A DNA stretch of 64,000 nucleotides from Myxococcales bacterium. GTDB taxonomy: Bacteria; Myxococcota_A; Polyangia; Nannocystales; Nannocystaceae. Shown piece after piece: positions 9,191 through 17,354 of the stretch (within the stretch, counting starts at the first letter, position 1; each line of letters begins with the position of its first letter). Below the pieces are notes generated by a model that saw nothing but the letters and a program-made list of their open reading frames with translations, was not told the DNA's origin and ran no database searches. The position numbers and the translations under genes were made by a program. Location: NCBI GenBank assembly GCA_020633335.1, contig JACKDU010000009.1:1-64000 (forward strand). Reading direction: 5' to 3'.

Positions 9191-10486
9191 TCAGGGCGCC
9201 GGCTGCATGATCACGGCGAACTCGAGGTTCGAGTCCTTGCCGTTGGCGAGGATGTTCGCCTTGTTGGTGCAGGCGCCGCCGTCGGTTGAGATGCAGTAGT
9301 CGATGCTCCACTGGAGCACCCAGGGGCGATCCTTGAAGTCGTCGGCGGGGACGTCCCCCTTCGACCAGAGCTCGTGGGAGAAGCCCTCCTTCGGCAGGCC
9401 CATCTCCGGGAGGAGGGTGCACGAGATCTGCTTGTCGCCGTCGGGTTCGTTGGGATCGGGGACCAGCGGGCAGAGGCCGTAGCAGCCGTCGGCGTCGTCC
9501 TTGCACGCGCCGCCGCCGAAGGGGCTCGGGCTCACCGCGTAGTAGTAGCCGTAGAAGCAGGCGTTGCCGCAGGTCGTCGTGATCTCGAAGTGGGGCTCGC
9601 CGTCGCCGTCGAACTTGACCGGCTGGTCGGGGTCGAAGGTGGCGACCGCCGGCGTGAGCTGATCGCCGCCGCTGTGGGTGCCGATGATCTTGTAGGAGTC
9701 GGGGCCCTGCTGGTCCTGGGTCGCGCAGTAGGGGACGTAGATCTCGACGCCGCTCTGGGCCGCGCGGACGATCCACACCCAGGTCCCGTAGCGGGTCTCG
9801 GCGATCGAGCCCTGGATCGTGCAGGCGCCGGGGTCGACGGTGATGCCGGCGGGGAGCTTGCCGTTGCCGGTGCCGCCGGGGGTCGAGCAGACGATCTCCG
9901 AGCCGTCGCCGCCCTGGATGTAGTCGAGGAGCGAGCCCTTGTCCTTGATGCAGGGGCCGACGCCCTCGAGGTCGACGCTGAGCTTGCCGCCGACCGTCAC
10001 CAGCGGGCAGGTGGTCATCGCCATCGTCCCCTCCTTGTCGGTGACGGTGAGCTCGATCTCGTAGTCGCCGGCGAGGGTCGGCTGGCCGGTGATCGCCCCC
10101 GAGAACTCGTTGATGCTGAGGCCGTCGGGGAGGCCGGTGGCCGCCCACATGTAGCCCGGGACGCCGCCGCTGGCGCTCGGGACGTGGGTGTAGTCGGCCC
10201 CCTCGGCGCCCATCGGCGGCGCGCCGCACTCGACCACCAGCGGGTCGGCGACCGCGGTCGTCTCGCCGGAGGTCGAGGTCGTCGCGCTATCGCTCGCGCT
10301 GCCGCCGGTGCTGGTCGTCGCGTCGGTGTCGGTCGCGGTCGCGTCGGTGGTCGAGGAGGTCGAGGTCGAGGTCGAGGTGGTGGTGTAGGTCGCCGACGAG
10401 CCCGCGCCTTCGTCGTCGCCGCAGGCGACGAGGAGGGCGGCGCAGGGCACGGCGAGGAGGACGGAGGACGATCTTCCGAGGTTCAT
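9191..10486 (-). CDS. Lipoprotein with putative Ig (He_PIG) domain
   Basis: A 431-aa lipoprotein. The start at 10486 is supported by AAGGAG eight bases upstream. The signal peptide ends at LLVACGDDEG, followed by about 60 residues of Thr/Ser/Asp linker. Residues around 100-170 (PGYMWAATGLPDGLSIN, SGAITGQPTLAGDYEIELTV) match the putative-Ig He_PIG fold found in extracellular adhesion and binding proteins. The rest contains ten or so Cys residues, probably disulfide-bonded, and no catalytic motif. A surface-exposed binding role is inferred. Confidence 0.85.
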   Translation of the reverse strand: MNLGRSSSVLLAVPCAALLVACGDDEGAGSSATYTTTSTSTSTSSTTDATATDTDATTSTGGSASDSATTSTSGETTAVADPLVVECGAPPMGAEGADYTHVPSASGGVPGYMWAATGLPDGLSINEFSGAITGQPTLAGDYEIELTVTDKEGTMAMTTCPLVTVGGKLSVDLEGVGPCIKDKGSLLDYIQGGDGSEIVCSTPGGTGNGKLPAGITVDPGACTIQGSIAETRYGTWVWIVRAAQSGVEIYVPYCATQDQQGPDSYKIIGTHSGGDQLTPAVATFDPDQPVKFDGDGEPHFEITTTCGNACFYGYYYAVSPSPFGGGACKDDADGCYGLCPLVPDPNEPDGDKQISCTLLPEMGLPKEGFSHELWSKGDVPADDFKDRPWVLQWSIDYCISTDGGACTNKANILANGKDSNLEFAVIMQPAP

Positions 10487-10669
10487 GCCAAGCTCCTTCA
10501 ATCCCAAGCTGCGGCGAAGGATAGCACCGCGGAGCGCCGGCCGGCGTGACCCTCGGCGCGGCCCGGCGACGGCGCGAGCGAGCGCGCCGATCCGGACCGC
10601 TGGCCGCCAAGCCCGGGGTTTTGCGGCTACACTCGAGGCCCGCGGCGACGGCGAGCGGAAACAGGCGCG

Positions 10670-12205
10670 ATGAGCGACAACCCCCACGATCTGGTGATCA
10701 TCAGCGACCTCCACATCGGTCGCGGCAAGAACCCGGAGACCGGCCGCTACTTCGAGCTGGAGACCTTCTTCTACGACGCGGACTTCCTCGCGTTCTGCGC
10801 GTTCCTCTGCGCGGAGGCCCGCGATCGCGGGGCGCCCTTCAAGCTGATCCTGAACGGCGACGCCTTCGATCTCCTCCGCCTCGATCGGGTGGTCGGCGAC
10901 GAGCCGCCGGCGTCCCGACGCGAGCGGCGCTACGGGCCGACGATGACCCCGCAGCAGGCGGCCTCGGCGATCCGCGAGATCCTCGCGGGCCACCCCGAGT
11001 TCGTCGACGGTCTCGCCCAGGTCCTCGCCGACGGCAACGAGGTGATCTTCCTCCCCGGCAACCACGACCTCGAGATCCAGTGGCCGGCGGTCCAGAGCGA
11101 GCTCCGCGAGGTGGTGCTCGATCGGGTGGCGGCGCTCGGCGGCGAGGCGGCGCGCGAGGGGGCCGCGCCGCGCCTCACCTTCCGCGGGTGGTTCTACCAC
11201 GAGCCCGGGCGGATCTGGATCGAGCACGGCTGCCAGTACGACCCGGAGAACTCGTTCCGCTACAACCTCCGGTCGAAGCTCGAGGACGCCGAGGCGTCGC
11301 TGGTCGCCTACGAGGAGGACATGCCGCTCGGCAACTTCTTCCAGCGCTACCTCTACAACGCCTTCGGCCACATCACCTTCATCGTCCCGAGCACCCGCGC
11401 GAACTTCCGCTACTTCAAGTGGCTGATCGTCCACGAGCCCCGCCTCCTCGCGCGGGCGGCCGCCAGCCACGGGCGCTTCTGGTGGCAGGTGATGCGGCGC
11501 CTGGCGACCAACTCGCCGGCGGCCCGCCGCCGCCTCCGCGACCTCCACGAGGCCGAGCTCACCGAGCTCGCGGCCGAGAGCGGCCTCGCCGACGACCTCC
11601 GGTGGATCGACGCGCTGAAGACGGTGCGCGGCGACATCACCCAGACCGTCCGGGCGCTCGGCTGGCAGATCCTCAAGGACGTCGCGCTCGCCCTCCTCCT
11701 CGGGCTCGCGGTCGCCGGCCTCTGGTTCGCCGGCTTCCACGCGATCACCCAGCTCGCCGGCGGCTTCGTGATCAAGGCGAGCCTCTTCCTCCTCCTCGAC
11801 TTCTTCTTCCTCCTGACGGCGATCGTCGCCCTCGGCTACGTCCTCCTCCGGCCCTCGCAGGAGCCCGCCGCGCGGCCGCTGCGGCGGGCCGCCGGCAAGA
11901 TCGCCGCGCGCCTGCGGGTGCCGCTGGTCTGCTTCGGCCACACCCACGAGGAGGTGCTCTGGCGCGCGTCGGTCGGCGAGCGGCGGCCGAGCTGGTACCT
12001 CAACAGCGGGACCTGGATCGCGGTGTTCACACACGACGTCTTCCTCCCGCGCGATCGCGTGCAGTACACGTTCATCCGGGTGCGCGGCGACGAGGGGACG
12101 CTCCTCCACTGGAGCCCGGGGCGCGGGAAGGCGCTGCCGGTGATCCTCCTCGACGAGCGCGAGCCCGACGCGTCGGCCGAGCGCTCGCGGGTGGAGCGGC
12201 TATAG
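10670..12205 (+). CDS. Calcineurin-like metallophosphoesterase, membrane-associated
   Basis: A 511-aa protein with all metallophosphoesterase blocks: DLHIGRG (residues 12-18), NGDAFDLL, LPGNHDLE, EHGCQYDPEN and C-terminal CFGHTHEEV. The block order resembles UDP-2,3-diacylglucosamine hydrolase-type enzymes, but two hydrophobic helices (ALALLLGLAVAGLWFAGF, LLLDFFFLLTAIVALGYVLL) are inserted between the fourth and fifth motifs, so it is probably membrane-bound with metal ligands from both sides of the insertion. Its stop codon shares one base with the GTG start of the next gene, indicating an operon. Confidence 0.9.
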   Translation: MSDNPHDLVIISDLHIGRGKNPETGRYFELETFFYDADFLAFCAFLCAEARDRGAPFKLILNGDAFDLLRLDRVVGDEPPASRRERRYGPTMTPQQAASAIREILAGHPEFVDGLAQVLADGNEVIFLPGNHDLEIQWPAVQSELREVVLDRVAALGGEAAREGAAPRLTFRGWFYHEPGRIWIEHGCQYDPENSFRYNLRSKLEDAEASLVAYEEDMPLGNFFQRYLYNAFGHITFIVPSTRANFRYFKWLIVHEPRLLARAAASHGRFWWQVMRRLATNSPAARRRLRDLHEAELTELAAESGLADDLRWIDALKTVRGDITQTVRALGWQILKDVALALLLGLAVAGLWFAGFHAITQLAGGFVIKASLFLLLDFFFLLTAIVALGYVLLRPSQEPAARPLRRAAGKIAARLRVPLVCFGHTHEEVLWRASVGERRPSWYLNSGTWIAVFTHDVFLPRDRVQYTFIRVRGDEGTLLHWSPGRGKALPVILLDEREPDASAERSRVERL

Positions 12206-12735
12206 TGGGCGTCGTGAGCCTCTGGCGCCGCCTCTTCAGCCGATCGCGGCCCCGTCTGATCGCCGACTTCGGCGAGCTCGCGGGCGAGTGCGAGGTCGGC
12301 GGGCTCATCGACGTCGCCGGCGAGATCGAGGCGATCGACACGATCGTCGATCCGATCGCCGGCGAGGAGTGCGTGGCGATGGAGTACCGCGCGTGGCCGC
12401 AGAGCACGACCGCCGGGATCGACGGCGCCTCGCCCTCGCACTCGCGGGCCTTCCAGCTCACCTGCCACCACGCCGCCGACTTCGTCCTCCGCCGCGCCGG
12501 CAAGCGCCTCCTCGTCCGGGTCGACCGCGGCCGCGACGTCGCCTCCCTCCACCAGGAGCTCCTCGGCCGCTACGGCCTCGGCCTCCGCTCGGAGATCCGG
12601 CGCCTCCACGACGGCGATCAGGTCCGGGTGATCGGGCCGATCGAGCGGCTCGGCGGCGCCGGCTCGCCGCTGCGGGCCGATCCCTACCTGGCGATCGTCG
12701 TCGCCCAGCGGCTCTGGCCGCTGGTCGAGGACTAG
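12205..12735 (+). CDS. Hypothetical protein, possibly GIDE/OB-like
   Basis: A 176-aa protein. The GTG at 12205 overlaps the last base of the preceding stop codon and has GGAGC eight bases upstream; a second GTG at 12214 is possible. The sequence (GLIDVAGEIEAIDTIVDPI, EECVAMEYRAWPQ) has the feel of GIDE-type domains, where a small beta domain is followed by a conserved surface strand. This assignment is tentative. No signal peptide or membrane helix is seen. It is co-transcribed with the phosphoesterase. The R repeat begins at its stop codon and a probable integration site lies 29 bases later. Confidence 0.75.
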   Translation: MGVVSLWRRLFSRSRPRLIADFGELAGECEVGGLIDVAGEIEAIDTIVDPIAGEECVAMEYRAWPQSTTAGIDGASPSHSRAFQLTCHHAADFVLRRAGKRLLVRVDRGRDVASLHQELLGRYGLGLRSEIRRLHDGDQVRVIGPIERLGGAGSPLRADPYLAIVVAQRLWPLVED

Positions 12736-12763
12736 TGCCGCGACCGCGACGTATCGACCCACC
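12735..12763 (+). repeat. R repeat, copy 2
   Basis: GTGCCGCGACCGCGACGTAT plus CGACCCACC, one internal base different from copies 1 and 3. It starts at the last base of the stop codon of the gene ending at 12735 and directly abuts the left 16-bp direct repeat. It is the reverse complement of copy 3 on the plus strand. Confidence 0.8.
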
Positions 12764-12779
12764 TCGCTTGGTCTCGCCG
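12764..12779 (+). other. Candidate attachment site, left (attL)
   Basis: TCGCTTGGTCTCGCCG occurs here and again, in the same orientation, at 38015-38030. A tyrosine recombinase gene ends 18 bp to its right, pointing towards it, which is a common layout for integrase and attL. The DNA between the two copies is accessory in nature. Called from repeat plus context; excision has not been shown. Confidence 0.55.
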
Positions 12780-12783
12780 TCGT

Positions 12784-12805
12784 AGAGCTAGAGGGGTCTA
12801 GCTCT
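12784..12805 (-). terminator. Perfect 9-bp hairpin across the integrase stop codon
   Basis: AGAGCTAGA, loop GGGG, TCTAGCTCT. The TAG stop of the recombinase gene (12798-12800 on the minus strand) is inside the right arm. The position suggests transcription termination or mRNA-end protection for the integrase message. No T-tract is present. Confidence 0.5.
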
Positions 12806-14207
12806 TCGATCTGCGGGCCTTTGCCCGCTTTGCCAGGGCTTTGCCCGGCTCGTGGCCGCGCGCGGCCTGATCCAGGAGGTCGGCGGCCTCTCGAGAGAGG
12901 AGCACCTGCTGCGTGTGGAGGTACATCTGCGTCGTCTGCAGCCGGCTGTGGCGGGCCACGGCCTGGACGATGTAGACGCTCGCCCCGAGGTTGGCGAGGC
13001 GCGTGAGCGAGGTGTGGCGGAGGAGGTGGAGGCCCGACTTCGGGAGCCCCGCCTTCTCCTGCGCTTGGTTGAGGACGTGGCGCACGCCGCTCGGCGAGAA
13101 GGGCCGCCACGCGTCGCGGTACTGGTAGCGCCGGTAGAGCACCAGCGGCCCCAGCGGCTCGCGCCTGCGATGATCGAGGAGCGCCTGCCAGAGCGCCTTG
13201 GTCAGCGCGAGCTTGCCGATCGTCCCCTTCGGGGTCTGCGTCACGCCGCGGTACGCGTTGTGCTGGACGAGGAGCGTGCCGGCGTCGAGATCGACGTCGC
13301 CCCACTCGAGCGCGCACACCTCCGAGGTCCGCAGCCCCGCGTCGAGGGCGAGGAGGCAGATCAGCTCGCAGACCGGGCCGAGCGAGCGCGCCGCCGCCAG
13401 GAGGTCGGCGATCTGCCCGTCGGAGTAGACCGGCTTCGGCTTCGGCCGCGGCGTCCGCAGCTTCTCGATCTCGGGGACGACCGCGAGCAGCCGCACCCGC
13501 TTGGCGAAGCGCAGCAGCTTGGCGAGCTTGGCGAGCACGAGGTTCGCGGCGACCGGCCGGACACGGCCCGCCAACTCGGCGCGGAAGGCCGAGAGTCGAT
13601 CCTCGTCGAGGGCCTCGATCGGCATGTCGCGGAGGAGCGGTCCGATGTGGTTGCGGAAGATCGCGGCGTAGGCGTCCTGGGTCGCCGGCTTCTGCAGGCG
13701 GACGTGCTCGGGCTCGAAGCGCTCGATGAAGAGCCGCGCGACGGTCATCTCGGGGCGGTGCGGCTTCGTGGCGATGCGGATGGGGTGAGTGTCGGTGGGC
13801 GCCTCCTTCTCGTCGCGCGCCGCCGCCCCCAACGCCTTGCGCAGGATCGTGGGCACCTGCCGCTCGCCCCAGGCGCGCGCTTGAGCTTCGCTCATGCCCG
13901 CCGGGGCGACGGTGCGCCTTCGGATCTCGCGTTCGGGGTTGCAGGGGTTCATCAGGCGGATGTCGACGTGCCAGCGGGTCTTGTCGTGGGAATAGGGTCG
14001 GAGTGTGATCCTCATGTCAGCCGGTCCTGCCGACCGGCCGCAATCCCGTAGCCATGAGAGCACGCGATCGCGCGTCCAGGCAAGCGCGCGCCCGCAGTGA
14101 AAGGGCGCCGGGAGCTGCCCGCGGAGCGCCCGGCGACGGAGCGCCGCGGGCGAGATCCGGAGGAGCGCGGCGAAGTCGTCGACGTAGAGGATCTCCGGGA
14201 GCTCCAT
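12798..14207 (-). CDS. int: Tyrosine recombinase (phage-type integrase) with N-terminal HTH
   Basis: The open frame contains a 60-residue excisionase-like helix-turn-helix (ILYVDDFAALLRISPAALRR) followed without a stop by an integrase starting at MRITLRPY (14015). The fused form from 14207 is 469 aa; the integrase alone would be 405 aa, which is near the usual length, so the HTH may be separately started. The catalytic set is complete: Arg in DAGLRTSEVCALEW, HLLRHTSLTRL (H-x-x-R), HSRLQTTQMYLH (His and Tyr nucleophile). A SAM-like core-binding domain covers the middle. It lies at the left edge of the element and points to the 16-bp repeat. Confidence 0.9.
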   Translation of the reverse strand: MELPEILYVDDFAALLRISPAALRRRALRGQLPAPFHCGRALAWTRDRVLSWLRDCGRSAGPADMRITLRPYSHDKTRWHVDIRLMNPCNPEREIRRRTVAPAGMSEAQARAWGERQVPTILRKALGAAARDEKEAPTDTHPIRIATKPHRPEMTVARLFIERFEPEHVRLQKPATQDAYAAIFRNHIGPLLRDMPIEALDEDRLSAFRAELAGRVRPVAANLVLAKLAKLLRFAKRVRLLAVVPEIEKLRTPRPKPKPVYSDGQIADLLAAARSLGPVCELICLLALDAGLRTSEVCALEWGDVDLDAGTLLVQHNAYRGVTQTPKGTIGKLALTKALWQALLDHRRREPLGPLVLYRRYQYRDAWRPFSPSGVRHVLNQAQEKAGLPKSGLHLLRHTSLTRLANLGASVYIVQAVARHSRLQTTQMYLHTQQVLLSREAADLLDQAARGHEPGKALAKRAKARRSKS

Positions 14208-14585
14208 CGCGTCGGCGTCAGCGTCCGTGATCGAGGGACGCAGTCGCCGAGATCGCCGTCGGGCGGCGCCTGAAGGTCGACCCTTGATCGCCTCGACCTC
14301 AGCGACGGAGGGATCCCGCGCTGCGTCTCGCTCGTTGTCCCCCTGTCCCACGCTCCACCTCCGACGTCGTCCCTTCCTCGTCGCTCGTGCACACGCGGGC
14401 ACTGCCCGCTGCGCGTCGGCACGGCACCTCCGCGATCACGATCCCCTGGGCGAGCCGTGGTCGCAGCCCGCCCCTCAAGCGAAGTCGTCGACGTGGGTCG
14501 GCGCACGACGCGAGTCGCCGCGGGCCCGAGACCCGATACCTCGACGCTGCTCTTGCCCGCGAGCCTGCCTGCGCTTCTCGCTAGG

Positions 14586-15686
14586 CTAGTGCGTCTGCGG
14601 CTTGCTCACCTTGCTGAGCGCGTCGCAGCGTCGGCCGATCTGGACCGCCTCCGCGAGCAGGGTGTTGACCTCTTCCTCGTCGGATGCGCGGTCGGCCAGC
14701 TCCCGGACACGCGCGCGCGCATCCTCGTAGAGCTGGAGCGCCTCAGTCACGCGACCGAGGGAGACCAGAACGTCGCCCCTGTGGCAGATCGCGGTGGCGA
14801 CGAGGTTCGCGCTCTCGATCGTCGCCTCGATGGCATCGACCGCGACGGCGGCCTTGACCGCCTCGTCTGCGAAGCGGCTCGCCTTCAGGGTCTCGCGGAG
14901 CTTGAGGCTCGACGTCGATGCCCCGAAGAGCGCGTTGAAGTAGAGCGGGAGGACCACGTCGCGCCCCTCCGGGTAGCGCGCGATGAGCTCTGCGAAGCCC
15001 TCGCTCGCCGTCTCCGCGCAGACGAGCGCGGTCTCGTGGTCGCCCGCCTCGCTGGCCGTACCGCTGCGCGAGAGGGCGTCGACGAGGCCGTCGAATTCGC
15101 GGAAGAGCTTCGTCCTCGCAGCCGCCTCCTCGGGCGAGGTCGGGGCCTCGTCCACCGAGCCGTGCGGCGACGGTTGCGTCGACGAGGGAGGCGAGGAGTC
15201 GACGGCTCGCTCAGCGGCGGCCCCGGTCGGGGGATCGAGCGTCACCTCGCCGCGCTGGACCGCGAGGACCTCGGCCTCGATCGCCTCGACCTCGCGGCGA
15301 AGTCGCTCTGTCTCGAGGTATTCCCGGGCGTGGGCCTGGCGCTCCCGCAGGAGCCGGCGCTCGTGCTGGAGGCGCGCTCGCTCGGCCGCGAGCTCCTCAA
15401 GCTCCGGGTCGATGCCCCCCTCGCTCGGCGCGCCACGTCCGCTTCGCGTCGCCTCCGGGGCCTCATGGGTGCGCTGCTGAATTCGGGCGAGCCGGTTGAA
15501 GACTTCGACGACCTGGCGGTGCATCAGGTCGGCGCGCGCCTCCTGCCGCTGGGTGTAGGCGTCGTAGGCCTTGTAGGCGTTGCGGCCGATCCGGACGGCG
15601 CTCTTGGTGAGGGCGACGGGGTCGTCGCCCAGGAGGGCGACGAGGGCCTCGACCAGCGTCGGCTTCGGCTTGTCTGCATCCGACAT
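14586..15686 (-). CDS. Coiled-coil/TPR-like protein of unknown function
   Basis: A 366-aa cytoplasmic protein (MSDADKPK). Residues 1-60 are a compact helical region. Residues 90-150 form a charged coiled coil (ELEELAAERARLQHERRLL, LETERLRREVEAIEAEV). A Pro/Ser linker follows, then a C-terminal helical domain with TPR-like pairs (AISKEAL-type pattern such as ALVCAETASEGFAELIARYP and ALQLYEDARARVRELADRA). The start is two bases downstream of the stop codon of the 466-aa HTH protein, so the two form one operon. By position it is a candidate partner of that protein, for example a loader or scaffold. No homologous family is recognised. Confidence 0.8.
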   Translation of the reverse strand: MSDADKPKPTLVEALVALLGDDPVALTKSAVRIGRNAYKAYDAYTQRQEARADLMHRQVVEVFNRLARIQQRTHEAPEATRSGRGAPSEGGIDPELEELAAERARLQHERRLLRERQAHAREYLETERLRREVEAIEAEVLAVQRGEVTLDPPTGAAAERAVDSSPPSSTQPSPHGSVDEAPTSPEEAAARTKLFREFDGLVDALSRSGTASEAGDHETALVCAETASEGFAELIARYPEGRDVVLPLYFNALFGASTSSLKLRETLKASRFADEAVKAAVAVDAIEATIESANLVATAICHRGDVLVSLGRVTEALQLYEDARARVRELADRASDEEEVNTLLAEAVQIGRRCDALSKVSKPQTH

Positions 15687-15688
15687 CG

Positions 15689-17089
15689 CTACCCCTCCTC
15701 CGGATCGAGCTCGTCGATGATCGCCTTGGCGAGGAAGCCGAAGAAGGAGGCGCGGCTCGGCCTGAGGCCCCGCTGGATCTCCTTGATCCCGTCGAGGAGC
15801 GAGCTCTCCTCCGCGAGGCGGCGGTCGAGCGCCTCCTGCCGCTCGGCGAGCGCTCGCTGCTGCTCGACGACTGGTCGGAGCACCGGCTGAAGGAGCGCTG
15901 CGAGCTCGCGGGCGACGAGCGGGGAGCCGCCCTCGTCGCCCGACGAGCGCCTCTTCCGCGGCCGCCGCTGCGGCTCGCCATCGACGTAGATCCGCGCTCC
16001 CGCGAAGCGCGGGCTCCGCCTGAAGAGCCGCACCGTCTGGTCGACCTCGGCCGGCGCGATCTCTCCCCGGAAGAGGATCTCTTCCCCTCGACGCAACTCC
16101 AACGACACCATCATTGGATCAGGTTGTGGGGCGGCGTCCGAGGGCCGCAAGATCTTTTTTCGAGCCTCGTGGCCCTTGTCCGCTTGTGTCGGTGTAGATG
16201 CACGTGGATCTCGCGGGCGATGGCCGCTCGTGTCGCTCTCGCGGCCGCGCGCGGCGTCGTCATCAAGGTCGGTCTGGGTGCTCTTCTCGTCGCCTGCAGG
16301 CGCTTGGCCGCTCGTGTCGCGGTCCCTGATTCCTGTCTCAATGGACATGTCATCGGCCGCCTGGCCGCGCCGGTCGTCCATCGACGCGTGGCCGCTTGTG
16401 TCGCTGGCGGCGGCCGCTTGTGTCTCAACGGTCGCCCGGTGCGCGATGCGCGGGCCGCTCGTGTCGCTCGGCCTGGCCGCTTGTGGCGGTGGCGATCGCT
16501 CTCCATCGATCTCGACGGCCGCTCGTGTCGCGGCCGCCGGGCCGGTGCCGCTCGTGTCGCCGCCGATGGCCGCTCGTGTCGCGGTCACCGGGCCGGTGCC
16601 GCTCGTGTCGCCGCCGATGGCCGCGTGCGCCGAAGAGGCGACGGTCTCGTCGTCGATCACTTCGAAAATTTCGGGGCGTTGATCCTCGTCAGGCGACACT
16701 CCGCCCGCTCGCTCCGCGACACAAGCGGCCGCGACCCGGACGTGGAAGCCGAGCCCTGCCGCGTCCGCCCAGCGGAGCATGACGCCGAAGGACGGCAGGT
16801 GCTCGGGATCGAGGATTCGATCGGCGGTGCGGGTGCTGACGCCGAGCTTGGCGGCGACGATCTCTCGCGTCCACCCGAGCTGATGCGTCGTCGCCCGGAG
16901 CTCGCGGAGCGCGACGACCTCACGGGGCCACCGGGGCGCGAGGTCGAGGCGAGTAAGCGCTGCGAAGGCGGTGTCGATCCTGGGCTGTCGATTCCGTCGG
17001 AGGCCGAGGTCTCGCAGCGCGAGCTCGCCGCGGTGGGCGTCGATGACGTCCCAGAAGTCGTCGAGGCTTCGCACTCCAAGCCTGTCCAT
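15689..17089 (-). CDS. HTH protein with embedded iteron-like repeats; candidate replication initiator
   Basis: A 466-aa protein. The start at 17089 (MDRLGVRS) is the most sensible ATG; a long open frame upstream has non-coding character. Residues 1-125 hold an XRE-like helix-turn-helix (WTREIVAAKLGVSTRTADRIL). Residues 140-320 are a disordered linker with repeated DTSG tetrads. Residues 335-466 form a separate domain (LELRRGEEILFRGEI) with a coiled coil (EQQRALAERQEALDRRLAEE). The linker DNA carries eleven direct copies of GGCCGCTCGTGTCGC read in two different frames. DNA-binding domain, iterons in the gene's own middle and a downstream partner gene are the architecture of phage lambda O. The replication role is inference. 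Confidence 0.82.
   Translation of the reverse strand: MDRLGVRSLDDFWDVIDAHRGELALRDLGLRRNRQPRIDTAFAALTRLDLAPRWPREVVALRELRATTHQLGWTREIVAAKLGVSTRTADRILDPEHLPSFGVMLRWADAAGLGFHVRVAAACVAERAGGVSPDEDQRPEIFEVIDDETVASSAHAAIGGDTSGTGPVTATRAAIGGDTSGTGPAAATRAAVEIDGERSPPPQAARPSDTSGPRIAHRATVETQAAAASDTSGHASMDDRRGQAADDMSIETGIRDRDTSGQAPAGDEKSTQTDLDDDAARGRESDTSGHRPRDPRASTPTQADKGHEARKKILRPSDAAPQPDPMMVSLELRRGEEILFRGEIAPAEVDQTVRLFRRSPRFAGARIYVDGEPQRRPRKRRSSGDEGGSPLVARELAALLQPVLRPVVEQQRALAERQEALDRRLAEESSLLDGIKEIQRGLRPSRASFFGFLAKAIIDELDPEEG
16178..16611 (+). repeat. Iteron-like array, 11 copies of a 15-bp motif
   Basis: Consensus GGCCGCTYGTGTCGC on the plus strand. Copies start at 16178, 16222, 16306, 16390, 16412, 16453, 16475, 16517, 16546, 16568 and 16597, each with zero to two mismatches. 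Spacings are 44, 84, 84, 22, 41, 22, 42, 29, 22 and 29 bp, mostly close to multiples of two helical turns. Six copies are read as Asp-Thr-Ser-Gly and five in another frame as Thr-Gln/Arg-Ala-Ala/Asp, so the DNA rather than the peptide is conserved. An inverted copy lies at 16716-16730. AT-richer patches flank the array (a T6 run near 16155 and GAAAATTT near 16665). Confidence 0.9.
16716..16730 (-). repeat. Inverted copy of the 15-bp iteron-like motif
   Basis: GCGACACAAGCGGCC, an exact reverse complement of the consensus, 105 bp beyond the last direct copy. In the host gene it encodes Ala-Ala-Cys-Val-Ala, unlike any of the direct copies, which again argues for selection on the DNA itself. Confidence 0.8.
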
Positions 17090-17354
17090 GGGACCATGAA
17101 AACATGTCCCGATGGGCGTGTGCGCCCGCCGGGTCGTTCCTGGCAGCGCGTGATCGCAGGTCTCGAACTGTCCACTCCAGTGGACAGCGACGCCGAGAGG
17201 CTGACACGAAGCCGTCGAAGGGCGCTTCGCGTGTCGGCCCGCGGGCTCGCCACTCGGCGCTCTCATCGACGCGGCGAGCGGCGCGTTGCGATCGCCACGC
17301 GCGGGCGCTAGAGAGAAGATGGCGCGGTGCCTTGAGCGTGCCGACGAGAGACCC

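Noticed and set aside
12735..12763. R repeat as integron attC site
   Set aside because: No GTTRRRY/RYYYAAC core, no IntI-type extra domain in the integrase, and the flanking genes are not promoterless cassettes.
14012..14506. 164-codon minus-strand frame upstream of the integrase
   Set aside because: It is out of frame with the excisionase-like HTH, which has the better motif match.
16108..16506. Reading the DTSG tetrads purely as a protein repeat
   Set aside because: Five of the eleven copies are in another frame and encode different residues, so a peptide-only explanation fails.
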